NCBI GenBank assembly: GCA_910576915.1
Contig: CAJTJT010000017.1
Location: 1-25,548, forward strand
DNA: 25,548 nucleotides
Source: an uncultured Elusimicrobiales bacterium
GTDB lineage: Bacteria; Elusimicrobiota; Elusimicrobia; Elusimicrobiales; Elusimicrobiaceae
Reading direction: 5' to 3'
Within the stretch, counting starts at the first letter, position 1, and every line of letters starts with the position of its first letter. The notes beneath the pieces were generated by a model. That model made no database searches. It worked only from the letters and a program-made list of their open reading frames with translations, and was not told the origin of the DNA. Shown piece after piece: positions 7,774-16,098 of the stretch. Position numbers and translations under genes: made by a program.

Positions 7774-8418
7774 ATGAAAAATATCACCTTTCTTTTAATT
7801 GCCGTATTAGCCGCTCCGTGCGTTTTTGCGCAGCAAGGCGCCGCGTTGGAAGGCAAAGTGGCGCCGAAAGCCCAGCAGGCGTTGGCCGCCCAGGCCGAAA
7901 TTACCGAACTGCCGGCGGAAGCTCCCGCGTTGGAAAAGGATGCGGCCGTGTTGGAACAGACTGCCGCCGCGCCGGAAGCGGAGGAAGGCTTTGTTGCCAA
8001 ACGGGAAGAAGTGGCGGAAGAAACGCCGGCCAAAACGCCGCGCGTGGTGTACAACCCCAAAAACCGCCGCGACCCGACCTTGTCGCCCGATGATTTCTTG
8101 CTGTTGCAGTACCGCGAACAACAGCGTCTGGCCGCCATTGAGGCCGAACGCCAGCGCAAACTGGCCGAAGAAAGACGCAAACGCGAAGAAGCCGAACGCT
8201 TGCGCCAGCTGGAACTTGCGCGCATTAAAGACCCTACCCGCGAGGTCCGCAACAAAATCAAAGTAGGCGGCATTATCGGGCAGGAAGTGTTCATCGGCAG
8301 CCGTATTTATACGGTAGGCAAATCGATTTACGGCGCGCGCATTGTAGAAGTGCGGCCGGAAGAAGTAGTATTTTCTTACAAAGGGCATAAATTTGTACGG
8401 AAAGTTCAGTTGAAATAG
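7774..8418 (+). CDS. pilP: PilP-like periplasmic pilus protein
   Basis: This encodes 214 aa and starts 3 nt after the pilO stop, with GGGGGAAAG upstream. A signal peptide ends around VFA-QQ (about residue 20). Cys16 follows AAP, which is not a canonical lipobox, so it is more likely a soluble exported protein than the usual PilP lipoprotein. The mature part has an Ala/Glu/Pro-rich linker, an NRRDP motif at residues 97-101 as in PilP proteins, a strongly charged helix (about 112-155), and a compact beta domain (about 163-214, KVGGIIGQEVFIG to the end) resembling the PilP/GspC HR fold that contacts the secretin. It would connect the PilMN-PilO inner-membrane complex to PilQ. Confidence 0.82.
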   Translation: MKNITFLLIAVLAAPCVFAQQGAALEGKVAPKAQQALAAQAEITELPAEAPALEKDAAVLEQTAAAPEAEEGFVAKREEVAEETPAKTPRVVYNPKNRRDPTLSPDDFLLLQYREQQRLAAIEAERQRKLAEERRKREEAERLRQLELARIKDPTREVRNKIKVGGIIGQEVFIGSRIYTVGKSIYGARIVEVRPEEVVFSYKGHKFVRKVQLK

Positions 8419-8451
8419 CAACACATTTAGCAGGTAATCACAGGAGGATAG

Positions 8452-10038
8452 ATGACAAATCGTTTAGCAGTTGTGCTGGCTTGTGTAACTGCGCTTGGAC
8501 TTGGAGGAAACGCCGCCGCGCAAACGGCGCGCCAAACCCTTCCCAGCGATGATACCATTGCCGTCACGGAAGATACCACGGTAAAGCTGACGGGCGAAAC
8601 CGATCTGTATAAGGAGCTGGAAGGACCCTCTCCCCTGGAGCGCAAAGTGTCCATCCGCGTTTCCAACGTACCGATATCGGCGTTTTTGAACAGCATTACC
8701 ACGCAGGCCAAAATCAACTTTATTATGAGCGAAGAATTCGCCAATAAAAAAGTAACGGCCTCTTTAACGCGCGTTACGGTGCGCGAAGCGCTCGATACGC
8801 TTCTTCGCGTGCACGGGTTAGCTTACCAGCGCATCGGGAAAAGCGACAGCTACGTCGTAACCAAACGTTCCAACGACGCTCCGGATACGATTACCAAAAT
8901 TTATACGCTCAGCTACATCTCGCTTCAAGGCGTGGGTTCCGCTTCCAGCGAACTCAACAGCATTATGCCGCAGGACGTTTCCACCGGCTCTTCCTACACC
9001 GGCGGCGGCATGGGCGACGTAATGAACAGCTTGGGCGGCGGTAATACGGGCGCTTCTTCCAACTCGTCCGACTCTTACAGCAGCGGCGGCGCGGAAATTA
9101 CCAAAATCGTGCAGAGCATGCTTTCCCCCGTGGGTAAAATTGCGGTGGATCCCCGCACCAACAAACTGATTATTACCGACGTGGCCGAAGTTTTCCCGCA
9201 AGTGGAAAACATCCTGGCCGAACTGGATATTAAACCCCCGCAGATTTTGATTGAAGCGCAAATCGTAGAAGTAAGCAAAACGAGCGGTCTTAACTTAGGC
9301 TTTGAATACGGCGGTTCCGACGGCACGATGGTCGCCATGACGGGCCCCAAACGCAAAGTGGACTATGAATACATGAAAGGTATCGGCGTAAAAGGCTGGA
9401 ACTACATCTTCCCGACCAAAGACCAGCTGAACAACGATTCCGGCAGCGGCGACAGCGGCTCCTCCTCTTCCAGCAGCGACGAAGGGGAAGACGAAGGCGG
9501 CTTGTTGGATTTCACCGCTTTTAACATCGTGCTCAGAAGCTTGCTTACCCGCGGCGAAGCCAAATACCTGGGTAAACCGAAAGTAGTCACCCTGAACAAC
9601 AAAACGGCCACCATCACCACGTCTACGGACGCGACGGTGGGTTATACGCAGAACCTGTCCGGCAGCGGCGGAACGGAAATGTCCACCTCCTCTGCGGAAA
9701 GAAAACGCGTCGGTCTTACGCTGCAGGTCACCCCGCAGGTAAACCGCGAAGGCTATGTAACCTTGTATGTACAGCCTTCTTATTCGGACGTGGTCGCTTC
9801 CGGTTTCGAAAATACGAGAGATACCACCACCCGCGCCGCTTCCACCTTGGTGCGTGTGAAAAACGGCCAGACGGTTGTTATCGGCGGTCTGTTGACTTCC
9901 CGCGAAACGGACCAGACCCGCAAAGTACCGCTCTTGGGCGATATTCCGATAATCGGCTGGTTGTTCACCAGCAAAACCAAATCCAAAAGCACCACGGACT
10001 TGGTCATCTTCATCACTCCGACGATTCTTGCCGAATAG
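8452..10038 (+). CDS. pilQ: PilQ-type secretin, outer-membrane pilus pore
   Basis: This encodes 528 aa with a clear AGGAGG site upstream. A signal peptide ends near AAA-Q (residue 24). Residues about 65-142 form a secretin/TonB short N-terminal (STN) domain. A second N-domain (about 145-265) is interrupted by a Gly/Ser-rich stretch (about 177-213). The secretin barrel spans about 270-528 and ends in the signature VPLLGDIPIIGWLF followed by TTDLVIFITP. Another Ser/Gly/Asp-rich insert lies near 327-349. The protein is shorter than proteobacterial PilQ proteins because no AMIN peptidoglycan-binding domain is present. That function might be supplied by the OmpA-like protein encoded at 3570. It would form the multimeric outer-membrane channel for the pilus. 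Confidence 0.93.
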   Translation: MTNRLAVVLACVTALGLGGNAAAQTARQTLPSDDTIAVTEDTTVKLTGETDLYKELEGPSPLERKVSIRVSNVPISAFLNSITTQAKINFIMSEEFANKKVTASLTRVTVREALDTLLRVHGLAYQRIGKSDSYVVTKRSNDAPDTITKIYTLSYISLQGVGSASSELNSIMPQDVSTGSSYTGGGMGDVMNSLGGGNTGASSNSSDSYSSGGAEITKIVQSMLSPVGKIAVDPRTNKLIITDVAEVFPQVENILAELDIKPPQILIEAQIVEVSKTSGLNLGFEYGGSDGTMVAMTGPKRKVDYEYMKGIGVKGWNYIFPTKDQLNNDSGSGDSGSSSSSSDEGEDEGGLLDFTAFNIVLRSLLTRGEAKYLGKPKVVTLNNKTATITTSTDATVGYTQNLSGSGGTEMSTSSAERKRVGLTLQVTPQVNREGYVTLYVQPSYSDVVASGFENTRDTTTRAASTLVRVKNGQTVVIGGLLTSRETDQTRKVPLLGDIPIIGWLFTSKTKSKSTTDLVIFITPTILAE

Positions 10039-10206
10039 GCGGAGGGAAGTTTAAAGCAGTGCCAATTTGTCCTGCCCCCGCGTAAAAACGGGGGCAGGTA
10101 CGTGAAAACAGCAGCGGCCCGCCGCATTCGGCGCGCATATTTTGGGTTTGCCCTTCCCGCGGGGTTCAGCGGGACATTTACAGGGTTTATTTAAGAGGAT
10201 TAGGAA
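10039..10206 (+). other. Structured gap between pilQ and pilB
   Basis: This 168-bp gap has no ORF. It contains a 10-bp perfect stem (10071-10080 with 10089-10098, loop cgtaaaaa), a G+C-rich segment with short dyads (about 10112-10137), and a 6-bp stem (10155-10160 with 10169-10174). None is followed by a T-run, so these are unlikely to be strong intrinsic terminators. They may partially terminate, mark RNA processing, or stabilise mRNA ends. I see no clear promoter for pilB. AGGA at 10200-10203 serves as its ribosome site. Confidence 0.5.
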
Positions 10207-11946
10207 ATGGCAAAACAGTTAAGCGAAATTTTAATGGAACAAGGCACGCTGGACGCGGAACAAGTCAAACGCGCGCAGCTTTATTCCAAACAAAACAACG
10301 TTTCCGTAGCGGAAGCGATTATCAAGTTCGGCTTCGCTTCCGAAGAGAAAGTTACGGCGGCGCTTTCCAAACATTTTTCCGTTCCCTACGCTTCGAAAGA
10401 AAACGGTATTTTGGTGCCGGAACGCGAGCAGAACCTGCAGGAAATCATCCCCGAAAAGTTCGCCCGCGAAAACATGGTGGTTCCTTTGTTCGTGGAAGAA
10501 ACGGAACTGGCCGTGGCGGTGCTGGACCCGACCAACGTATTTTTGCTTGAAAACATCAAAATGATGTCCGGCAAACAGGTACAGCCTTTTATTGCCAGCA
10601 AAAGCCAGCTTTTAAACGTAATTGACTCGTTTTATTCCAACAAAAACCTGTTGGAAGAAGTCATGAACGAAGCCGCCAAACCGGTGGACGCCGCGGCCGC
10701 CACCGAAGAAAGCGACGAAGACGTGGACGTTTCCGGCTACCTGGATTTGGATAAAGTCAACCCCAATTCTTCCCAATACGTCAAACAGGTAAACGCCATT
10801 TTGCGCCAGGCCATTACGGAGCGCACGTCTGATATTCACCTGGAAATGTTTGACGAACGCGTTTCGCTTCGTTTCCGCATCGACGGTTCTTTGTACGAAC
10901 GCACTCCACCGGCCAAAGAATCCGTAAACGCCATTATTTCCCGTATTAAAATTTTGTCTAAATTGGATATTGCGGAAAAACGCTTGCCGCAGGACGGCAG
11001 CTTTACCATCCGCTACCAAAACCGCTCGATTGAAGTCCGCGTCAGCGTGTGCCCCGCCGTATACGGCGAAAAACTCGTGCTTCGTATCTTGGATAAAGGT
11101 ACGGGGGAAATGAACGTAGACAAACTCGGTTTCGAGCCGGAACAGAAAAAAGCCTTCTTGGAAGCGGCCAACCTGCCGCACGGGCTGATTTTCCTTACGG
11201 GTCCTACGGGTTCCGGTAAATCCACCACGCTTAACGCGGTGCTGACCACCATCCGTACGCCCGAACTTAACTTTATGACTTTGGAAGACCCTGTCGAATA
11301 CAAACTGGCGGGTATCAGCCAGGTGCAGGTAAAACCGGCCATCGGGCTTACTTTTGCGGCGGGTCTGCGTTCGTTCTTACGTCAGGACCCCGACGTTATT
11401 CTGGTAGGGGAGGTGCGCGATAACGAAACCGCCGAAGCCTGCTTGAAAGCGGCTTTGACGGGGCACTTGGTGCTGTCTACCCTGCACACCAACGAAGCGT
11501 TGGGTGCCGTTCCGCGTCTGATCGATATGGGTATGGAACCGTTCCTGCTGGCCAGCTCTTTGGCGCTCGTGGCCGCGCAGCGCTTGGTGCGCATGCTGTG
11601 CCCGTACTGTAAAGTGCCGCACATCCCGGATCCGGCCATGCTCGCGCGCATTATTCAGGAAGGCCATTTAAATCCGCGCGACCAAAACTCTTGGACGTTC
11701 TTTAAATCGGTAGGCTGCCCGCGCTGTTTCGGTACCGGGTTTGCCGGCCGCCGCGCTATTTACGAAGTGTACCGCATGTCGGAAGAGATGCGCAACATTA
11801 TTTATAAAACGCAGGACTTGGTGGAACTCAAACGCGCCGCGGTGCGTTCCGGAGCGCTGAACCTGCGCGCCAACGGGTGGCGCAAAGTCATCCGCGGGCA
11901 GACGACGGTAGATGAAATTTTAAGCATTACGACGGCGGACGAATAA
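10207..11946 (+). CDS. pilB: PilB type IV pilus assembly ATPase
   Basis: This encodes 579 aa. Residues about 1-150 are the MshEN/GspE N-terminal domain (LSEILMEQGTLDAEQVKRA at the start). The ATPase core has Walker A GPTGSGKST at 332-340, a LEDPVEY Asp box, RQDPDVILVGEVRD Walker B, and a TGHLVLSTLHTN His box. A zinc-binding tetracysteine pair follows, at C465-x2-C468 and C504-x2-C507. This separates extension ATPases (PilB/GspE/MshE) from the retraction ATPase PilT, which lacks it. The product is a cytoplasmic hexamer that drives pilin extraction through PilC. It is followed 25 nt later by pilC. No pilT is seen in this window. Confidence 0.95.
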   Translation: MAKQLSEILMEQGTLDAEQVKRAQLYSKQNNVSVAEAIIKFGFASEEKVTAALSKHFSVPYASKENGILVPEREQNLQEIIPEKFARENMVVPLFVEETELAVAVLDPTNVFLLENIKMMSGKQVQPFIASKSQLLNVIDSFYSNKNLLEEVMNEAAKPVDAAAATEESDEDVDVSGYLDLDKVNPNSSQYVKQVNAILRQAITERTSDIHLEMFDERVSLRFRIDGSLYERTPPAKESVNAIISRIKILSKLDIAEKRLPQDGSFTIRYQNRSIEVRVSVCPAVYGEKLVLRILDKGTGEMNVDKLGFEPEQKKAFLEAANLPHGLIFLTGPTGSGKSTTLNAVLTTIRTPELNFMTLEDPVEYKLAGISQVQVKPAIGLTFAAGLRSFLRQDPDVILVGEVRDNETAEACLKAALTGHLVLSTLHTNEALGAVPRLIDMGMEPFLLASSLALVAAQRLVRMLCPYCKVPHIPDPAMLARIIQEGHLNPRDQNSWTFFKSVGCPRCFGTGFAGRRAIYEVYRMSEEMRNIIYKTQDLVELKRAAVRSGALNLRANGWRKVIRGQTTVDEILSITTADE

Positions 11947-11971
11947 TCTGCCTAAAAAGAAGTGAGGGTTT

Positions 11972-13195
11972 ATGCAAAAATATACATATACGGTTCGTGA
12001 CGCCAACGGGAAAACCCTGCGGGGCTCCGTTTCGGCCGACAACAGAGAAAAAGTCATTCTGGCCTTGCAAAACAAAGGCTACTTGGTGCTGGAAGTGAAA
12101 GAAGGCTCCGCCGGTCTTTTCGGCGGCGGCGGGAAAGCCCGCAAACGCGGCGGAAAAGTGCCGGGCCACGTGCTCGCGTTCTTTGCCGAACAGCTTTCCA
12201 CCCTGATTGCCGGCGGCGTGCCGCTGGTGCGTGCCGTGTCGCTCTTGGGTGAATACGCCTCCAACCCGACGCTGGGCGTCGTGCTTACCCAGGTGGCCAA
12301 AGATATTGCGGGCGGTCAGTCGTTGCACTCCGCCTTGGCGCACCACCCCAAAACCTTCAGCCATATTTGGCTTTCCCTGGTGCAGGCGGGTGAAGTGGGC
12401 GGCCAGCTGGCCGAAACGCTGATGCAGATTTCGCTCTACACCAAAACGCAGGAAGGCATGAAGAGCAAAATCATTACGGCCGTTACCTACCCGGCGATTT
12501 TGGGTTTGGCGTCCGTAGGCGTGCTTATTTACTTCATCTTGGGTATCGTGCCGACGTTTGCGCAAATCTTCAAAGATTTTAACATTGATTTGCCTTTGAT
12601 TACGGTCATCGTGCTGCAAGTATCCAGCATTCTTATCAACAACGGTATTCTGATTATTTTCAGCATCATTTTTGCCTTTGTGGCGTTCCGCTTTTACATC
12701 AAAACGGCGGACGGCAAAAAACGCTGGCACTCGTTCTTGCTGTCGATGCCGCTCTTCGGCAACTTCTTAAAGAACATCTATTACGACCGCATGCTTTCCA
12801 CACTGTCCACCCTGCTCAAAAGCGGTGTGACGATTTTGAACGCCATTTTGGTGCTCGAAGAATCTTTTGACAGTAACATCATCATCCAAAACGCGCTGAA
12901 ACAGGTCCGTGCGGAAGTGGCGGCCGGTAAATCCATTTCCGAATCTTTCCGCGCGACGGGGGTATTCCCCGGGCTTATGACGGAAATGATGCTGATGGGT
13001 GAAGAATCCGGTAAGCTGCCCAGCATTATTGCCACGCTGTCTAAATTCTATGCCGATAACGTGGACCAGTTTATCGCCCGCTTCTCCGCGGTGATTGACC
13101 CTATTTTGATTTGCGGCGTGGGTGCGCTCATCGGTATTATTGTGGCGTCCATTTTCTTGCCTATTTTCAAACTTTCGCAAATCGGCGGAAACTAA
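11972..13195 (+). CDS. pilC: PilC inner-membrane platform protein
   Basis: This encodes 407 aa with GTGAGGG ahead of the ATG. It has the typical GspF/PilC layout: an N-terminal cytoplasmic KYTYTVRDANGKTLRGSVSA segment, a first GspF domain with LSTLIAGGVPLVRAV, membrane segments around 170-195 and 210-240, a second GspF repeat (LSTLLKSGVTILNAI, with EMMLMGEESGKL), and a final membrane helix near 370-395. It sits between PilB and the pilins, as in most T4P loci. It would couple PilB motion to pilin insertion. Confidence 0.94.
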   Translation: MQKYTYTVRDANGKTLRGSVSADNREKVILALQNKGYLVLEVKEGSAGLFGGGGKARKRGGKVPGHVLAFFAEQLSTLIAGGVPLVRAVSLLGEYASNPTLGVVLTQVAKDIAGGQSLHSALAHHPKTFSHIWLSLVQAGEVGGQLAETLMQISLYTKTQEGMKSKIITAVTYPAILGLASVGVLIYFILGIVPTFAQIFKDFNIDLPLITVIVLQVSSILINNGILIIFSIIFAFVAFRFYIKTADGKKRWHSFLLSMPLFGNFLKNIYYDRMLSTLSTLLKSGVTILNAILVLEESFDSNIIIQNALKQVRAEVAAGKSISESFRATGVFPGLMTEMMLMGEESGKLPSIIATLSKFYADNVDQFIARFSAVIDPILICGVGALIGIIVASIFLPIFKLSQIGGN

Positions 13196-13204
13196 GGGGA
13201 AACT

Positions 13205-13759
13205 ATGCAAAAAAGAAACGGTTTTACGCTGCTTGAGGTGTTAATTGTAGTGGTGATTGCCGTGTCGGTTGCGGCGTTTGCGCTGCCTGCTTATAAAAAA
13301 ACGCAGGAAAAGAACAAATATATGGCCGCGCAGGGCGTCCTGCTTGACCTGGGGACGGCGGTCCGCGCGCTCCGTGCGGATGTGGCCGCGGAAGGCGGAA
13401 CCACATTTCCTACTAATACAATCACTTTGACGCTGATGAATACGTACCAAAACGGGACGGGCTCTTCACTGACGACGGACTTAAAAGACCAGCATAATAC
13501 GGATTTGCTGTATTCTTTGTTTTCCCGCCGTTACATGCAGCCTATCGCGTATGATACGGGTTCTTCGTCTAAATACAAGGGCTTTGGGTTCTTTATTTGT
13601 CCGGACGGTACAGCCAAAAACGACTACTGCTGCAATAACGATTCGGCGGTAGTGGCCTGTATGTATAATAACGATTTGGGCTCCTCCAGCAGTACGGGCG
13701 GGAAGTATTGGGGTGCTGCTTTTATGGAGGACGGCTCCATCCGGCGGATTGAAAAATAA
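13205..13759 (+). CDS. Type IV pilin, candidate major pilin
   Basis: This encodes 184 aa. A short class III leader MQKRNG is followed by FTLLEVLIVVVIAVSVAAFALPAY, with the processing site at G-F and the conserved Glu at mature position 5. The long N-terminal helix continues through the AAQGVLLDLG segment. The globular part has a C-terminal cysteine cluster (ICPDG, then DYCCNN and VVACMY) that could form a disulphide-bounded loop. It begins 9 nt after pilC and shares its Shine-Dalgarno with the pilC stop region. It is the first of six pilin-like genes and is longer than the next one. Calling it the major subunit is only a guess from position. Confidence 0.88.
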   Translation: MQKRNGFTLLEVLIVVVIAVSVAAFALPAYKKTQEKNKYMAAQGVLLDLGTAVRALRADVAAEGGTTFPTNTITLTLMNTYQNGTGSSLTTDLKDQHNTDLLYSLFSRRYMQPIAYDTGSSSKYKGFGFFICPDGTAKNDYCCNNDSAVVACMYNNDLGSSSSTGGKYWGAAFMEDGSIRRIEK

Positions 13760-13768
13760 GCCGCTGTC

Positions 13769-13797
13769 TTGACAATCGCCCAAATTGGCGCAATACT
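13769..13797 (+). promoter_or_regulatory. Internal promoter before the second pilin gene
   Basis: A perfect TTGACA (13769-13774), a 17-bp spacer and AATACT (13792-13797, 4/6) lie in the 65-bp gap after the first pilin. Transcription would start at about 13804, so the leader to the ATG at 13825 would be about 20 nt. It could uncouple the minor pilin genes from the upstream operon. Confidence 0.55.
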
Positions 13798-13824
13798 TAA
13801 ATAATGCGCAGCAAAGGTTTTACT

Positions 13825-14307
13825 ATGAAAAACAACAAAGGTTTTACTCTTTTGGAATTATTGGTGGCGGCCACGATTATCGGTATTTTGGCCGTGTTTG
13901 CCACTACGTCTTATAAAAACAGCGCGGCGGATGCGCGTGTGGCGGCTGCTAAAACGCGTACGGAAGCGCTGGCCGGCGCCGTTCAGCGGATGCGTTTGGA
14001 ATATCCGGCGTTTAGCACGGTTTCCGGGCAAATGCAGGATACATCGTCCACTTCGTGTTCCTATTCCGTTCCTTCGGGCCTAATCAGCTGCGGTTTTTTG
14101 GGCAATAACGGCTGGGAACGGGACACGTATATGACGTATTGGGTGTGCAACGGCAAAAGCGGTAACTGTGCTTCTTCCCCTGTCACGAATCCGTTGGCCT
14201 GCATGGTAAGCAGAGGGGACGCCAAAATGCCGGACCGCTATGGCAACGGTTATATTTATTGTGTCAGCGCGGTTGATAAAAAAGAAACCTTGGCCGCCGG
14301 GAGCTGA
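13825..14307 (+). CDS. Type IV pilin-like protein 2
   Basis: This encodes 160 aa from the ATG at 13825. Leader MKNNKG precedes FTLLELLVAATIIGILAVFATTSY, with Glu at mature position 5. An earlier in-frame ATG at 13804 would add MRSKGFT, but it coincides with the predicted transcription start and lacks a ribosome site. AAAGG at 13813-13817 fits the later start. The mature part has several cysteines (SCSYS, SCGF, VCNGKSGNCAS, ACMVS, YCVSA) suggestive of disulphides. It is closely followed by the next pilin gene (2-nt gap). Confidence 0.87.
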   Translation: MKNNKGFTLLELLVAATIIGILAVFATTSYKNSAADARVAAAKTRTEALAGAVQRMRLEYPAFSTVSGQMQDTSSTSCSYSVPSGLISCGFLGNNGWERDTYMTYWVCNGKSGNCASSPVTNPLACMVSRGDAKMPDRYGNGYIYCVSAVDKKETLAAGS

Positions 14308-14309
14308 TT

Positions 14310-14864
14310 ATGAAAAAAGGTTTTACGTTAATGGAACTGCTGGCCGTACTCTTGGTGATTGCCGTTGTTGTTTCGATGGCGGCGCCGGTATTTCGCGCGG
14401 TTCGTTACGAAATTAAAAATTCCCAGGCTAAAAACGCGGCTAAAAAAATGGCGGAAGCGATGCACTCGTATTATCAGGCCAGCCGCGGATACAAGGTGAC
14501 GGGGCGCTTTACGCCCACTACGGCTGCCGGCCTTAATTTGATTAAAACAGCCCCCTCGGCCTGTAATTCGCCGGGTGCGACGGGTATTCCTGCGTCTACC
14601 TCGGGCGGGAGCGTCGATGTAAGCCAGTTATTTGCGTGCGGATATTTGTCTTATAAAGATTTTATGTCGCTTCCATACGAGTTCTATGCCAATTCTACGG
14701 ATTCTTTTCCGTCGGACTGGGGGACGAAGCCTGCCACCGTGGTGGGGAACGTATATGTATTGGCCGGCGGTGTAAAGGCCGACGGTTCCGGCGACAAATA
14801 TCAAAAATCAAAGGGTATTATTTTTGTGGACGGCCGTATGGTGGCGCAAGACACCTACCAATAA
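14310..14864 (+). CDS. Type IV pilin-like protein 3
   Basis: This encodes 184 aa with GGGAG 7 nt before the ATG. A minimal leader MKKG precedes FTLMELLAVLLVIAVVVSMAAPVF, with Glu at mature position 5. The helix continues (AKNAAKKMAEAMHSYYQ), then a variable globular region with two cysteines (ACNSP and FACGY). It could be a minor pilin (GspH/FimT/PilE-like) or an alternative major subunit. It lies in the run of pilin genes and is followed 10 nt later by the PilV-like gene. Confidence 0.87.
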   Translation: MKKGFTLMELLAVLLVIAVVVSMAAPVFRAVRYEIKNSQAKNAAKKMAEAMHSYYQASRGYKVTGRFTPTTAAGLNLIKTAPSACNSPGATGIPASTSGGSVDVSQLFACGYLSYKDFMSLPYEFYANSTDSFPSDWGTKPATVVGNVYVLAGGVKADGSGDKYQKSKGIIFVDGRMVAQDTYQ

Positions 14865-14874
14865 GGATTTTATT

Positions 14875-15348
14875 ATGATGAACCGCTTACTTAAAAATAA
14901 AAAAGGCGTAACGATTTTGGAAGGCTTAATCGCCCTGGGGCTGTTGGCGCTGGTGGCGGGGGGCACGTTTGGCGTGCTGCTGTCCGTGTCGCGCAAATCG
15001 TCCCAGCCGGACATCCGGGAAGAAATGCTCCTGGCCGTAGAACGCGCTCACGAACAGCTGCAAATGTATACGAGCGGAGATACGACTAACTTGCCGCCGG
15101 AGTACCAAAACGGATTGTGTGACGACAAAAGGGATACTACTCCTCTTGCGTCGGGAAAGCATCATATTGAGTGTATGCTGCCCGCCATTTGCGACCCGAA
15201 TAACAACAAGTCTGAGTTTTTTTACGAGGTTGCTTTCCGGCCTGTTAACGTAGCGGGTTTTCCGATGGCTAACACCTATCGTGTGAGCTCATTTGAATCC
15301 GCAAAAACAATTACTTTTAACATTACATGTAACGGGTTTACTTTATGA
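14875..15348 (+). CDS. PilV/GspI-like minor pilin
   Basis: This encodes 157 aa. The start is ATG 14875 (or ATG 14878 next to it), with AAGGA at 14863-14867. The longer reading from 14824 lies inside the preceding gene. The prepilin segment KNKKG-VTILEGLIALGLLALVAGG has Val at mature position 1 and keeps Glu5. TxLEGLIAL is the form usual for PilV/GspI-type minor pilins. The end overlaps the next gene by ATGA (15345-15348), a sign of translational coupling. Position before PilW-like and PilX-like genes supports a tip-complex role. Confidence 0.8.
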   Translation: MMNRLLKNKKGVTILEGLIALGLLALVAGGTFGVLLSVSRKSSQPDIREEMLLAVERAHEQLQMYTSGDTTNLPPEYQNGLCDDKRDTTPLASGKHHIECMLPAICDPNNNKSEFFYEVAFRPVNVAGFPMANTYRVSSFESAKTITFNITCNGFTL

Positions 15349-16088
15349 TGAAAAACAAAAAAGGTTTTACGCTGACCGAAATTTTGTTAGCGGTGATGAT
15401 TGTAGGTATCATCGGCGTTGCGCTTGCCGCGCTGACGACGGCCGCATCGCGCGAGTCGGGCGTGGGCCGCAGTAAAGTGTTGCTTCGCAATAACCTGTCT
15501 ATTGCTTTGCGCCAGCTCCGCCGGGATATTAAAGAATCCTCCCGCGTGTTGTATGTCCGCGGAACGTTAGGCTCCATCGGCACAACCGAGATACCCCTTT
15601 TGATGGTGGGTAAAAATGTGGACCAGGACGGTCAGCGCGTTTCTTCTGTAGCGGACCCCGTATATGTTACTTATTGTTTTACACGCGGCGGGTTGAATAC
15701 AACTACTGCCGGCGCAGCCGTGCTTCCTTCGGGCGCGTATGACGGCGGCGTGATTACCCGCTATGAAACCAAAAATGTCGAGAATTGGGCGGGTAATATT
15801 CCGGATTGTGCGGGTGATTCTTCCAGCAAGTTTTTAAATAATGTAAAGTATATTCCGTCCAGTCAGTACGCTGCGCCGCTGTTTGGGGTGTGGGGATTTC
15901 AAGCCCCGGATAAGTCGTATCTTACGTATAATGTTAAGGATTCGAGCTCTCTTGCCAAGATTCGCAAAAATTTGGGCAGCGTGCTGGAAGTGCAGTTGAT
16001 AACGGAATTAAACAGCAATCCGGTGGTGAACGATGTAACGGAAGAAACGTTTATTCTTCCCAACGGTTTTGGGATTAAACAACCATAG
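15345..16088 (+). CDS. PilW/GspJ-like minor pilin
   Basis: This encodes 247 aa and is translationally coupled to the previous gene by a 4-bp overlap. Leader MMKNKKG precedes FTLTEILLAVMIVGIIGVALAALTT, with Glu5 present. Then comes the LSIALRQLRRDIKESSRVLYV helix that recalls PilW/GspJ proteins. It is the longest pilin-like protein of the cluster, which also fits PilW/GspJ. The predicted role is in the priming/tip complex with its neighbours. Confidence 0.8.
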   Translation: MMKNKKGFTLTEILLAVMIVGIIGVALAALTTAASRESGVGRSKVLLRNNLSIALRQLRRDIKESSRVLYVRGTLGSIGTTEIPLLMVGKNVDQDGQRVSSVADPVYVTYCFTRGGLNTTTAGAAVLPSGAYDGGVITRYETKNVENWAGNIPDCAGDSSSKFLNNVKYIPSSQYAAPLFGVWGFQAPDKSYLTYNVKDSSSLAKIRKNLGSVLEVQLITELNSNPVVNDVTEETFILPNGFGIKQP

Positions 16089-16098
16089 AGGGGTTTTT

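Noticed and set aside
7704..8424. Minus-strand frames of 196 and 205 aa opposite pilP
   Set aside because: pilP is a well-supported gene and these are its antisense shadows, rich in Phe, Arg and Gly, without signals.
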